Position numbers and translations under genes: made by a program. A DNA stretch of 64,000 bases from assembly GCA_036971475.1 (NCBI GenBank), contig JBAIZL010000008.1, forward strand, positions 11,325,895 through 11,389,894, in the 5' to 3' direction. Below, piece after piece: positions 29,161 to 43,659 of the stretch (its first letter is position 1; the number at the start of each line of letters is the position of its first letter). The notes under the pieces were generated by a model. The model was not told the DNA's origin. It saw nothing but the letters and a program-made list of their open reading frames with translations, and did no database searches. The stretch is from Prosapia bicincta. Taxonomy: Eukaryota > Arthropoda > Insecta > Hemiptera > Cercopidae.

Positions 29161-31017
29161 TAACAGGTTTCTAAAATTTGTATCCGCTCACTCTCCTGTA
29201 CCACAATATCTACCTTTCATTTTTCTGCTTTTGTTCCTATAAGTGATGTTATTTCCATATAAATAAATTCGAACGTTGTTGAAAGCGTTGTGACCACGGT
29301 TTATTGGGTTGCCAGAGGTGTCGTATTCTGTGATTATTTGAAAAATCATCTTAAAATAAACAGTATTTATAAGTTAAATTAAAGCCAGCAGTGAGAGAAA
29401 AACTATGCGGTTCACGATGAAAAGGCGTGATTCATGTGTATGGACGCTCATCCTTACATTGACTAGCTGACGTAAGAAGGGAGCTACAACGTCATATTCT
29501 GTACACTCCCGATTTGGTTCCCTCTTATTTTAATTTGTCTGTTACACTCAAAGAAGCATTGGGCGAAAAAGATTTAGCGACAACGTACAGCTAAAAGAAT
29601 ATGTAGGAAAGTGGTTCAAACAAGACAAAGATTTCTTTGAATGTGGTATAAAAAACACAAATATTTATGGAACCCGTGTATTGATATAGGCGACAAAAGT
29701 TACAAAAGTCTTATTTTGTAAAAATACTGTTTTTGTTTTACATCAACTTCCATAAGCGAAATTATCGTAAGCCATGGCAGCCTTTTTTGTACGTAACATT
29801 AACACTTTTGTCTCTCTTAGTAATTTCAACGAAGAATTAAACATCAAAACGCTGAACTACCTCATTTGCAATGCTTTACGATCAAACTCTGACAAAAACA
29901 CACGGCTACAACCATAATTGCCTTTGTCGTTTTCTGCGTATATAAAAAGCCATCAAAAGCTGTTTAAAACATGTGCCAATGCAAGATCATGGCAGACATT
30001 CTAAATTAAAGTTTAAAAGAATCGCCCGATGAAATAATCAATTTGTCCCAGGCAGGCGGCTTTGTTTGACGACATGTCGTTAGAACAGCTGTTTAATTAA
30101 TTAAAAACTTTTCCGGGGTATAAAAATACCCGTTTGTTACTACCCCGTGTATGTTTTAATTACCGGCAATTAATTAAAGCTAAAGAGAGTTGTCTATATT
30201 ATAGTTCCTCTCTCTCCCGCTGCAGCGCTAAACTCCTTCTCTTGCTTAATTAATTATTACTTAGTTGTTACGTTTTTTAATTAAAAATATATATTGACAC
30301 TAAACTCAACGACCACCCCGCTGTAGTAATCGGAAGGCGATATTAATTCTCCCGTTTTATATCTGTGATTTAAGATCTGTGCTTCTTTAACTTTGTTACA
30401 AGATAACGGCAGCACGCTGACAGCAAAACCTTAGATGTAAAACAACAAATCCTGTACGTTTTAGGATACGATTATACACAACGTGTTTTATAAATACGGA
30501 GACACAGAGGAGGATTGGCGTTTAACTATACAGAAACACCAATGATTACCTTTATTAAAACTCGGTAAATATTAAGAGTTCACTCAAAATCTCACCACAC
30601 ATTAGTTTATTAACACATACTAGTGTAATGATGTGAATATTGTTCTCATTAGCTAAGCTCTAAGTTTTATAATCACCTTTATTGCCATACGTTTTCCTAA
30701 ACTGGAAAAGTTAATATTGGCTAACCAAATACTTTATTAGAAACCAGTACTAAGCTCTCCGCTTCCAGATACTCTACATCACAGATGTTTTTGCAAAACC
30801 GATTACCTATGGCCAATATATAATTACCCTTCCACATATAAGGTTAGTGAAAATAGTGAATAATAGTACCACAATAGAAAGCTACCCAAGATGTAAAAGG
30901 TGATAGGAAATAAAACTTGTAAAAATTATAAAGGGTCTACATACCTACGAAATAATATAACCTGTAACTTCCAACGGACTTCACCCTATTTTACCTTCCC
31001 TTAATTTTATTTTATTA
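29160..31017. other. unique sequence, no gene; one small inverted repeat
   Basis: No gene is supported. An imperfect inverted repeat occurs at 30,092-30,178: TTTAATTAATTAAAAAC and CCGGGGTA on the left, TACCCCG and CAATTAATTAAA on the right. It may be a decayed MITE. Confidence 0.45.
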
Positions 31018-31160
31018 CAGTATAGTCTCGGAAATCCGAGTACCGATTTTCCGAGCTTCCGTTATTTCGAGCCTTTTTCTATTTGAGCCTATCTTATCTA
31101 TGTTGAAGGAGTAGGTCATCCAAGAAGTGTTTATAGCCATAAAGAAAATAAATCAGATGA

Positions 31161-33382
31161 TCAAGAAATATTTATATGAATATGTCATGCAATGGAAATG
31201 AGTCAGGCTTCCAAGAAATATTTAAATGAATATGTCATGCAATGGAAATGAGTCAGGCTTCCAAGAAATGTTTATATGAATATGTCATGCAATGGAAATG
31301 AGTCAGGCTTCCAAGAAATGTTTATATGAATATGTCATGCAATGGAAATGAGTCAGGCTTCCAAGAAATGTTTATATGAATATGTCATGCAATGGAAATG
31401 AGTCAGGCTTCCAAGAAATGTTTATATGAATATGTCATGCAATGGAAATGAGTCAGGCTTCCAAGAAATGTTTATATGAATATGTCATGCAATGGAAATG
31501 AGTCAGGCTTCCAAGAAATGTTTATATGAATATGTCATGCAATGGAAATGAGTCAGGCTTCCAAGAAATGTTTATATGAATATGTCATGCAATGGAAATG
31601 AGTCAGGCTTCCAAGAAATGTTTATATGAATATTTCATGCAATGGAAATGAGTCAGGCTTCCAAGAAATATTTAAATGAATATGTCATGCAATGGAAATG
31701 AGTCAGGCTTCCAAGAAATGTTTATATGAATATGTCATGCAATGGAAATGAGTCAGGCTTCCAAGAAATGTTTATATGAATATGTCATGCAATGGAAATG
31801 AGTCAGGCTTCCAAGAAATGTTTATATGAATATGTCATGCAATGGAAATGAGTCAGGCTTCTAAGAAATGTTTATATGAATATGTCATGCAATGGAAATG
31901 AGTCAGGCTTCCAATAAATATTTAAATGAATATGTCATGCAATGGAAATGAGTCAGGCTTCCAAGAAATGTTTATATGAATATGTCATGCAATGGAAATG
32001 AGTCAGGCTTCCAAGAAATGTTTATATGAATATGTCATGCAATGGAAATGAGTCAGGCTTCCAAGAAATGTTTATATGAATATGTCATGCAATGGAAATG
32101 AGCCAGGCTTCCAAGAAATGTTTATATGAATATGTCATGCAATGGAAATGAGTCAGGCTTCCAAGAAATATTTAAATGAATATGTCATGCAATGGAAATG
32201 AGTCAGGGTTCTAAGAAATGTTTATATGAATATGTCATGCAATGGAAATGAGTCAGGCTTCCAAGAAATGTTTATATGAATATGTCATGCAATGGAAATG
32301 AGTCAGGCTTCCAAGAAATGTTTATATGAATATGTCATGCAATGGAAATGAGCCAGGCTTCCAAGAAATGTTTATATGAATATATCATGCAATGGAAATG
32401 AGTCAGGCGTCCAAGAAATATTTATATGAATATGTCATGCAATGGAAATGAGTCAGGCTTCCAAGAAATGTTTATATGAATATGTCATGCAATGGAAATG
32501 AGTCAGGCTTCCAAGAAATGTTTATATTAATATGTCATGCAATGGAAATGAGTCAGGCTTCCAAGAAATGTTTATATTAATATGTCATGCAATAGAAATG
32601 AGCCAGGCTTCCAAGAAATGTTTATATGAATATGTCATGCAATGGAAATGAGCCAGGCTTCCAAGAAATGTTTATATGAATATGTCGTGCAATGGAAATG
32701 AGTCAGGCTTCCAAGAAATATTTATATGAATATGTCATGCAATGGAAATGAGTCAGGCTTCCAAGAAATGTTTATATGAATATGTCGTGCAATGGAAATG
32801 AGTCAGGCTTCCAAGAAATATTTATATGAATATGTCATGCAATGGAAATGAGTCAGGCTTCCAATAAATGTTTATATGAATATGTCATGCAATGGAAATG
32901 AGTCAGGCTTCCAAGAAATGTTTATATGAATATGCCATGCAATGGAAATGAGTCAGGCTTCCAAGAAATGTTTATATGAATATGTCATGCAATGGAAATG
33001 AGTCAGGCTTCCAAGAAATGTTTATATGAATATGTAATGCAATGGAAATGAGTCAGGCTTCCAAGAAATGTTTATATGAATATGTCATGCAATGGAAATG
33101 AGTCAGGCTTCCAAGAAATGTTTATATGAATATGTCATGCAATGGAAATGAGTCAGGCTTCCAAGAAATGTTTATATGAATATGTCATGCAATGGAAATG
33201 AGTCAGGCTTCCAAGAAATATTTATATGAATATGTCATGCAATGGAAATGAGTCAGGCTTCCAAGAAATGTTTATATGAATATGTCATGCAATGGAAATG
33301 AGTCAGGCTTCCAAGAAATGTTTATATGAATATGTCATGCAATGGAAATGAGCCAGGCTTCCAAGAAATGTTTATATGAATA
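31161..33382 (+). repeat. 50-bp satellite inside the pogo-like element, about 44 copies
   Basis: The unit is AATGGAAATGAGTCAGGCTT, CCAAGAAATGTTTATATGAA, TATGTCATGC, exactly 50 bp. CCAAGAAA recurs in register from 31,162 to 33,361 (44 units). Copies are nearly identical; minor variants (TTTAAATGAA, GAGCCAGG, TATATTAA) recur at multiples of 50. A more diverged unit (GTAGGTCATCCAAGAAGTGT) just upstream, at about 31,110-31,130, shows where amplification began. The family is the same as the array at 50,995-52,455, read on the other strand. Confidence 0.95.
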
Positions 33383-33790
33383 CGGTATTTTTCTTCCTAC
33401 TCTTTCTGTTGTATAATTCAGTTCACTAGTGTTCTACAGATTGGTAACTACCCAACTTCAAATCTATTGTGTATGAATGTCCTTATCAGTTATGACTGAC
33501 AGAAGTACAATGGGCCATAAATATCTGTCTTTATTTACGCTGTAAGTTTCGTCAGTAGACAAATATCCCTTAGAAAGCACAAATGTCTAGTCATTTGCGT
33601 GACATATGAGAAAATAAACTCTCTTTAAGCAAAGAAATCAATCAAACAATGATTACACTCAAGATTAGCTCCACTAGTCTTTATTCCCGCTATTAATAAA
33701 TCCAGATCGCGCTGTCACAACATTGATCTGGATATGAGGGGATTTACTGTATTAGGGTTCCTCAGAAGTCCTATTTTTATAATGCACAAG
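33383..33790. other. interior of the pogo-like element right of the array
   Basis: About 400 bp between the 50-bp array and the conserved right terminus. The second copy lacks most of this stretch, having only about 55 bp there. No transposase motif was recognised. Confidence 0.5.
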
Positions 33791-33847
33791 AAGCTATTTC
33801 CGTGTAATCCGAAGAGGTCTCGGTCTTGCTCACCTCGAATTATACTC

Positions 33848-36800
33848 TTCTTTTCTTTCCCTGATGTAACCACTAACCTAGCCCGTAAGAAAGTAATGAT
33901 CTCTCTCCCGAAGTCGTATTCTATTACAACACCTGTATTCCAAGAGATACATCTCTAAGCTGAACAAACTCCTGAATGTATATAAAAAACCAACTTTCCA
34001 CCTATAACCTTTTTAAACTGTTATCAGGGTCACAGATCCTAACAATCTAACATAAACACTAAATTTGGTTTCTGCACTACTGAATCTTAAATTAAATGAT
34101 TTACAGCTAATTGGAAAATAACAGTTTTTAATTTTATTTATAAATTTATCAATTAATTATTTTACAGGTTCTTCATTGATTATTATTAAATTGATTTTTC
34201 ATTTATTTATTTACATTTAAATAAAATTGAAATTTGGTAAATGGAGTTTTACATAATTACTTTAATGAATACGTTATCAGCGTTTACACTCTTTTTTTAT
34301 TTAGCTACTTTCACCTAGGATTATTTAAATTGTCTTAATTTTGTTCATTGCCCATGTTGCTTACTTATTGGCTGTTTAATTTTGACCTCTTTATTTAATA
34401 AATTCAATTACATTTCTGTTTTAGCACAAGTACGCTACGTTAAGAAATAACCTTAGTTGGGCAAAGTAAACTTTTGCTGTTTAAAACCTAACTTACATTT
34501 CATTTATACCAGTTACATTTTATTACAATTTATATATTTATACTACACAACTGTTTACATTATTTCTTTCTCTATTTATAATTTGTACTAGATTAACATG
34601 AAAATCTTTATATTATATATTTTGGTTAAAATCGTTTTACATATTTACTATTTTTATAAAAACCTCTATTAATTTAAAGTTTATACCTTAATTCTCTTTA
34701 ACTAAAATCATTGATTTGAAATTTGTTTATCCTTTTTTAAAATTTCTATACTACTAATTTAAAACTCATTTTACATTCATAGCTTATACAAATTCAAATT
34801 TCCAACAAACCTATCCCTATCTCTCTAGGGCAAATTTCACATGGCCTAGTTTTTAACTGTCTCTTTTTATTAATGAAAATAACTTATTTTCCATACATTG
34901 TCTTCATTCGATATAACACTATTTTATTTTAGTTTCTTTAACAAATGTTTAAGTACGTATTATGGCAATGTACGGACAAAACAATCTATTCCTAAGCCAT
35001 ATAAGTGCTCCTTCATACATTTTATAACACATTTAATATTCATACACAAACCATGATTAAATTTGGACAAAATGCTATTAATATTGCAAATTAAGACATT
35101 TCGCTAACACATGTTATCAGTTTAAGTTATCGACAAACCCATCTTAGAAGTAAGACCTATTTTAAAAAAATATTCTTATAACGGGTGTAGTCAACATTAA
35201 TTTTCATATTTATATGTTGAATTAATTTATTCATTATATTTAGAATAGTAGGAAACAAAATCATTATTAAAAGAAAGAATTAAAACTTTGTAAAAACCTG
35301 GTCAGAAGCTGAAGATGGCTAATTTCTTTGAACATACTGTTTCAGCCTTCTTGGTGCTGGAACTTGATTCTTGGTTCCGGCAGCCATAGTCTATCCCTCA
35401 CACAATTAATAACAATCTCACTCCATTTAATGAGGTTTGATTTCCCACTATTTCAAACACTTCCACCGCAGTCCCAAACGACGCTATCTGCCTCGTTTGC
35501 AAAATTAGCCTTCTTCTTTTCCTTCCTTTTCGACCAATACTATTTACGTTCCTATGACAACGACTGGTTGTTTACGCTCTATTTTCTGACATTTTCACTT
35601 ATAGGCTTTTTATACTGCAGATGTGTTTGTTGAGTTGATTTGTTAAATTTTCTATCCTTCCTCGACCAAATTACACTTTTATATTTGTTCAAATTAATTT
35701 CTTTTACTTAAGCGTTCTTACACTAACGCTTCAGTCAGCCATCTTGTCAAATCTTTACAAGCATCTACACTCTCTCTATATGCCTTCATCGGCCCTGCTG
35801 TGAGACTACAAACTTGAGACCTTACGGCCTAAGGGAAGTTCTTAGGCCGTAGCGTCCCTAAAACTAGGCTATTTGATTCCATTTCAACTTATTAATCTAT
35901 TTATTTGTCCTAGATATGAACTTCTATTTAGTTTATTACATGATTAATATATTTATTTTATTTGGAATTTACTTCGCTAAATTAATATTATCTTCGAATT
36001 CACTTAACATTGGCTTTCTTGACAGTTGCCATGTCTTTTGCAATTGTTATTTTTGGTTGCAAACTGAGAATTATAGGTTTCCTAAACACTTCAGTAGAAT
36101 ATAAAACACTGCATTAATAGTTGTTAGTGCAAGGAGAGGCTACGCGATGCGACTAAGACGAAAGACGTTTCCGTTTAGAAACACAGAGTGACTGGAAACA
36201 AGCAACAATCTGTTGGCAGCCGATTCTTTGACACACAGATTCTGTTCGCTAGCGTGTTACAGCTTGGCGACACGCTACACTCTGAACCTTCTTAATTACA
36301 ATTCTGGTAAAACTGAAAGGAAAATACTTTAAGATCGCCCTAGAGCTGTAATTATATAAATTTTTGTAAATATTTTATGTATCACACAAATACAAACATT
36401 GTGGGATGGAGAGTTACGCTTTTAACGTTTTAATGAAAACATTATTAAACTCTTCGTAACAGCTTTAGTTTTTAATTGAAATATAAATAAAATTAAATTC
36501 TCAGAATATTGACGTAGATTAAGTACTGCGGTAATAATTACAATATACTGAGAATAGCCTCTTATTACTAATAAAGCAAAGTTAATTAAGCCTACCACAA
36601 GAGAATTTAATAAATGTTTTCATAACTTTGCCACAATTTGTGTTTGAATCAAAGAACTATTACAAATGACCGTAAAATGATGAAATAGTAAATAATTCCC
36701 ACACTTAAAAATAAAAATAAATAATAAAAAAAACATAAACAATACAATACAAATAGCAGAAACGATTTTTATATTCTGATTTAGCTTCATTTGATACCAA

Positions 36801-38559
36801 ATGGTTTCGCGCAACAGTTAAAGTTAAAATATATGGAATTTATAAATATTAAATGATTTTCAAACTAGAAATAATTGTTATGGTTTAAAGTAAATAGTAA
36901 TTTTAAACTTTGGTAAAATATACTAACTTGAAATTAAAATTTATAAATATATATTAAATGTAAATAAATATGTAAAAACAAAATGGTGTAACTAAAATTT
37001 CGTTTTCTTTTACTAATTGTAATTAATTAATGAAATTATTGAGAAATGAAATTCTCTCACTGTTAGTAAATATATTTATTTATAATTAAACATTAATTTT
37101 GTTAATAACAATTGAGCCATAGAGTTAAAACACTGACATAGAATAACGTATTAAATTTTTACAGACTTAATTCAATCTGAAATAGTAAGTAAAAAACGTA
37201 ATAGGAAAATAGTTTGTAAAGAAAGACCTAACGGCCGAGGAAGACGACTTTTCATTAAACGAAAATATAGGAAAGAAATATCAGTTATAAGCAGGCATCA
37301 TGAAGAAATTAGTAAGAGGGTAGGAAAAGGTCGGATATAGATATCGGGTTACATTATTCTTCGAAATAACTAAAATATATTAACTTTTAATTATCTATCT
37401 AAGTAAATTATTCCAATTTATAAAAGGTTTATTCTTATTAATAGAGGCTGTGTTTCTTTCTTAAATGTTTTCTATTAACATTAATGAACGTTTTTAATTT
37501 TTAAGGTTTGGGAAAATACTTTTTATTTTATAGTATTTTATTAGTGTTGAGAAACCTTTTTCGACTGTATACATATTCAAAATGAAACACTAATTTTATT
37601 TATTAAACTTATTCCGTATTTATTAAAAACGTTATCATTTTATTAATAATTAAATTGCAATTTTGTAAATGTATGTTTTATACGAAAGTTTTTCAAAGTT
37701 ATCTAATACTAATAGTAAAAAGAATTGCTTCTTAAAAATGTTACAGCTAGAGTGAAGAATATTTTTAATTTATTAAAACTTTCTACTGCTACGTCTGCCA
37801 CCATTATGTTAGTTTTGTATTTCTGTAGACAGAGGTTAGATGTAATAAGTTATTAGATAAACACGATCAAGGCGACGAGAAGATCGCTTCAAACAGTTTG
37901 GCTAGAAATGTAAATAATTTCAAACAACGCGCAATTAAATCTTATTTGCAAACATTCAATGAAGTGCAATGAAATGCAATTAAAACTTTCTGCAAACAGA
38001 GTGGTGACAACATATTTAATCTGGCTGTTTGCTTAAACACGTGTCCATCGGTGCCGGTGGGTGACACTGAAATAGCCGCGTAAACAGAATGGCATTCGCA
38101 GCAAATTACTAACCCGTCCAAATAGGAATGTTTAGTTTTGGCGTAAGAAAGTGTTGTAGGGAACACGTAGGCTGTATGTTGGACGTACGCAGGGCGTTTC
38201 CGCCGTAAGTCACGGGTTTGTCAAACATCGGTGACGTCATACGACGTGCTCTCTCCGGTTTGCCCTAAAAACATTCTGATTATTAACAATGTTTTACAGG
38301 ATAGTCCGTCAATCTACTGTTAAATAATGTTGGCAGTAAAAACTATATATTCGGATTCTTTTTTTAAAGTCGGTTTTGTTTCTAATAAAATATTATTATT
38401 AATATCACATAACGAATAAATAATTACAACAATATATATATATATATCTGTAACTAGACTTCATTTTAATAAGTAAAACAAAATAGTGTTTGGATAAATA
38501 TTTTGTAGTTTAACAGTAATAAAACGCTTAAAGAATCCCGTATATATCTTTGCTTTATC

Positions 38560-38580
<21 letters not shown>
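33848..38580. other. AT-rich sequence, no gene seen
   Basis: Very AT-rich, with 34,080-34,800 and 36,830-37,700 the poorest in GC. Reading frames are short, low-complexity and unrecognised. A perfect 11-bp stem with a 7-nt loop (TACGGCCTAAG / CTTAGGCCGTA) lies at 35,823-35,851. A somewhat GC-richer stretch at 37,990-38,270 has no recognisable coding content. Confidence 0.45.
35823..35851. other. perfect 11-bp hairpin
   Basis: TACGGCCTAAG, loop GGAAGTT, CTTAGGCCGTA. It is notably GC-rich for its surroundings. Function unknown; there is no T-run or gene nearby that would make it a terminator, and the organism is eukaryotic. Confidence 0.6.
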
Positions 38581-39774
<1,194 letters not shown>

Positions 39775-40060
39775 ATGAAAGTGTTGGAAATAATCCAATA
39801 ACAAATAATACAAGCTACTTTAGATTAAACCCTTATGTACGTTTCGATAATCATGTCATCATCGAACAGGTCACTCTAGTTTGTAACTTCTTGTTTGCTA
39901 GATTGTATTTTCTACAAGACCCTCTGATGATGATGACAGGGTTATCGAAATATACAAGGTTTAATCACAAGTAACTTGTAATATTTGTTGTTTTTAATTG
40001 TTTTTGTGGCATTGGGGTTCTTTCCAATATTTTCATTATAATATATTGTAAGACTGTGTT
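39775..40060. repeat. foldback element with hammerhead-like arms
   Basis: Left-arm blocks GAAAGTGTTGGAAATAAT, ACAAATAATACAAG, GATTAAACCCTTATGTACG and TTTCGATAATCATGTCATCATC are mirrored on the right by GATGATGATGACAGGGTTATC, GAAATATACAAGGTTTAATC, CTTGTAATATTTGTTG and CTTTCCAATATTTTC. Arms are about 100 bp and the loop about 50 bp. The arms are diverged, so this is an old insertion. Confidence 0.75.
39924..39954 (+). ncRNA. hammerhead-like core motif
   Basis: CTGATGA (39,924-39,930), T, then stem II GATGAC/GTTATC with loop AGG (five Watson-Crick pairs and one G-U), then GAAA (39,947-39,950) and TATA. GAAA-UAUA fits the A15.1-Y-R-U-H form seen where stem III is minimal, with AUA as possible cleavage triplet. 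Flanking GACC (upstream) and GGTT (downstream) could form part of stem I. One extra U lies between the CUGAUGA box and stem II. This is inference from sequence only. Confidence 0.45.
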
Positions 40061-42839
40061 CTTGATATTGTGCAATGTTTGTTATTGTTAATATAAATAA
40101 ATTATTTATTTTGAAGAACTATTTAATAAGAAGAAGAATGTTGCTATAGACGCCTTCACGAAGATATTGAAGAACATCCAGGTGTACAGTGAAGAAATTA
40201 CGGTGCGTAAACAAAATATAAACACAATGCACGCATGTAGTGAAAATCTTTACTTGCTATTAATGTTCATATTCTTAAAGGAAGAAAACCTTTATGGGAT
40301 GTCAATGTATATTTCGTAATAACGTGATGTAACAATAAAATAATATTATAACACAAAACATTAACTGAAGCCAAAATAAATCGATTGGACGAAGACGTTG
40401 TAGAGGTAGTGCGATCAGTCAGTTTTGCTACTATAAAAAGGTAAGACTGGTAAAGGGTTGTGGATAGATAGGATTAAACTTAAGTGATTAGGTAGGGTAA
40501 ACATTTCTGATTACAGTACAATATTGTGGTTATATAAAAGATCTTCTTGATCGAGGACGATCTCCTCTTCGCCCCTAGATAGGTCTACTTCAGGAGAGCG
40601 AGTCTACCTACGTGTACTATTATTCTCTACCATCTCTCATTTCAGTACCACTTCACAGAAACCTCCCTTCACCCCGTTTACTTCCTTTAAGTGATCCTAT
40701 CCTCGCGATAACACTATTTACTGCTTTTAGCAGTAACAGGAAATGGATATGTCTCCTTCTTAGCCCTGTCCTCCTCTCTCCCTCCCTCCCTCTCTCTCAC
40801 TTCCTCTCTCCTTGCTATTCCTCACCGTTCTTCATACCGTAAGGGAAGAAATCGTTTTATGACGCCGATAGAGAATAGATCATTTCAGAAGTGATTTTTC
40901 AATACTCCCCTATATTCTACAGCAGGTGGAATTTGTCACTACCATAATTCTTCTGAATTTACAATCCTTCCCACCCTTCAAAAGATGATAACAGTCTGGC
41001 CTCCCGGTCCCTTTAAAACGGCCTATAAAATCTCTTGCAGGGAGGATTTATATTGTTCTCTTATCTCTTATAATATTTCGCATTAAATCAGCCACCGACC
41101 GATAATACGATAAATGCTATTTTCGCTCAAAATACAAAACAAAATAAAATTCGATTCGAATAATTTAAACACTTCAATATATATATATGGCTGTACATTA
41201 CAAACAAGATTTGAGAGAACGTTTATAGGTAAATAGCCTTCTAGATTACTTTAAAACAATTAAGAATATTTTATCGCCCAACGAATGTTCTATCCACTAC
41301 AAACTGTTCTATGACACTGCTCTCTAACAAGAGTACTGTATGCAGAACGCCGTTCGGTAACAGGTTAGGTTAAACGCCGTTCAAACCTTAATAGCTGCGG
41401 CCATTTATCAAATCAATGGCCGGCAATTTGTCAGAGACGAGGGCTCTGTCTCTCTTCAAACACAATTATCTACTTTCTGTTGAAAGCAACTAGCGAGTCA
41501 TCTACGCGCGTTATTAAACGCCTAACCGCTCATACGATCCCGTAGAGGGTTGGAATAAGGTCAGGCGCTGGCGGCAAGATGGAGAAACGTTCATATTTTA
41601 CTTGCAGAGTACGTTTTCATGTTGGCTGCTAATATTGTTTCAAGAAATTCCGTCAAATTAATTAGGCTCGCCTTTCCGGACTGCAAGCGGATGCGGCCGT
41701 ACTGCGAACCGGTTCAGAGCTATTGCTTATTAAATTCACAACTTGGCAACACTATTCATCGAATTATTAATCTCTATAAAATATGGCAGTCTTTATTTGT
41801 ATCTGGTTTGGTGCGTTTTTTGTCGAAACATGTTTTTGAAAACAATAGTCTAATACTTTAAATTGATTAATAAAAAGAAGAATGCCTGCTCCAACACCAG
41901 GTCACTTTTTCTTCTGCTGGATATTTACGCTGAACATGTTTTAACGTTATGTTCAAACGACATAAATAGATTCACCCACTGATTTTAACTAAAGTTTGAT
42001 TGGTAGTTTGTAATATTAACTTACGAATAAATGAATGTTATTACATCAAACAGCTACTGCTGGCGCGTACTTAACTGGGTAGAACAACGTATACAAATGC
42101 TATGAACATATTCTCTAAACGAAGAGAAAACAGATGTTTATTGTTGGGGGAGTAGTACAGGTGTAGAGTTACATCCTACCCAGATAACGTTATTTGTTTG
42201 TTCGTGTTTCAATTATTTGCGTGTTTTTTAAAAGTGCATTTCTTTACCCTCTCTACTTAAATTAGTACTAATTTTTGTCTCATTCATTTAAAATATATCT
42301 TTAGGTTTTTTAGGTTTATGTTTACAATAAAGTCATTCTGATATAGAGACATCTCACTTCACCAAGGTCCTTAAGTGTTAAGCAACTCTTCCTATGTATG
42401 TCATAATTTCCGTCTATTTCCAGCACCTAGAAAACAACAACGTCCTTCCGTTAGTTCTGTCAAATTACACCCACCTTCTTACAAGGGGGCGTACCGAATA
42501 CACGCTTTCATAAACCCAAAAGAGAATAGGTCTACTTCAGGCCCTATTCTGCATTAACTCTTCCTATAGTCACAATCCATGTCTAACCATCGTTGGCAAT
42601 TCTAGTCATTCTGGTCAACTACCATCCGTACTTCTCTGCATGACGAGGTCGATTCTTATTTCCAGACGTCAATATCCCGATTTTTTAAAATAAATATTTA
42701 AAATAAAAACAAGTAATATCGGTTTTTCAATTTTTACTAAAGACAAAACGAAAATTTTATTTTAGTTACTATTTATTTTATATTTATAATTATAACTGCA
42801 ATTAATATAAATATGTATATAAGCCCACACATGACAGAA
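40061..42839. other. unique sequence, no gene seen
   Basis: A pyrimidine-rich patch (40,760-40,815) and a second GGTTAGGTT stretch near 41,362 are the only notable features. The frames at 40,612-40,842, 41,619-41,861 and 42,375-42,557 are short and unrecognised. Confidence 0.4.
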
Positions 42840-43092
42840 TCACATTAATAAGTAGCATAATACAAAGCAATTTTTCATGCAATTTTCCATTTCCCTCTCT
42901 ATACAGTGGGCCTATATAATGTTGCGCTATTATTTTTGTTTATTGGTATTTATTCGCTTTTTTCGTTTCTAATTTATGAAACTTATGGTGGTTTATAATT
43001 TCTCATTCTACCCTTTTTTTAATGCTTTATTATTGCAAGAAAGCTTTCTCTTATAATTTCATATATACTGTATCTTTAAGTAACTGATTCCT

Positions 43093-43340
43093 AGCAATGA
43101 GGAAGTTGGCTAAGAGCCAAAGTGCTGGATTTCAAACATAGAGTCATTCAGTTCGAATCCGACCGAGACATTAGAGTGTAAATTTAATTAATGAATAAAT
43201 ATTTGAAGAACTTTATTAACATACATTGACATCCACTACAGAAAACAATATAATATAACATACTTGGATGAGCAATAAATATGAAAACTAATTTCAAGTC
43301 AATTTCTACCTATGTCAGAATAACAATATTAATTGGCAAA
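43093..43340 (+). mobile_element. tRNA-derived SINE-like repeat, copy 1
   Basis: The head contains an A-box-like TTGGCTAAGAGCC (from 43,106) and a B-box GTTCGAATCC (43,151-43,160) about 45 bp apart, the internal RNA polymerase III promoter layout of tRNA-derived SINEs. The tail (AATTTAATTAATGAATAAAT... ATTAACAT) matches copy 2 and the tail fragment at 53.5 kb. Upstream sequence (TTTTCCATTT..CTCTCTAT near 42,885; ATTCGCTTTTTT near 42,951) is also repeated upstream of copy 2, so the duplicated unit is longer than the SINE head. Confidence 0.6.
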
Positions 43341-43659
43341 ATAGAAACCTAATTTCCTTGAAATTTTCCATTTTCCTTTCTATTAATGATCTTGAAATGT
43401 TATTTTTGTTTCTTACTATTTATACGCTTTTTTATCATCGCTTGCATTGTGTGGCAGTTTCTTTTCACTTTCCTTTGCAGAGAGATTTGGAAGAAAGGTT
43501 CGATACCGTTAATCCAGTTTATTTTTTAATTTTATTCTTTTCATTCATTTTTAATCCCAGAGTATTATTTATAATGTGTGGAAACCATAGGAAAATTTAA
43601 AGTTGTGCAATGAAGGATTCGACGGCAACTAGATGGGGACAAATGCATATAAATCTTTG

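Larger units (their letters stand above)
31018..33847 (+). mobile_element. pogo/Tigger-like non-autonomous element, copy 1
   Basis: The left end begins CAGTATAGTCTCGGAAATCC after a TA at 31,016-31,017. The right end (about 33,760-33,847) reads TCCGTGTAATCCGAAGAGG, GTCTCGGTC and finally CGAATTATACTC. CAGTA termini with TCGG/CCGA-rich inverted repeats and a TA target are typical of the pogo/Tigger branch of the Tc1/mariner superfamily. Both termini match the second copy at 50,830-52,560 in inverted orientation. Shared blocks are AATCCGAGT.CCGA, AGCTTCCGTTA, CTTTTTCTATTTGAG at one end and CTGTATTAGGGTTC, TTCCGTGTAATC at the other. No transposase reading frame remains; most of the interior is a 50-bp tandem array. 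The right flank is TT and not TA, so that boundary is mutated or slightly misplaced. Confidence 0.8.

Noticed and set aside
35311..35340. Another hammerhead-like CTGAAGAT...GAA motif
   Set aside because: The intervening bases do not form a stem and the GAAA box is GAAC, so the match is probably chance.
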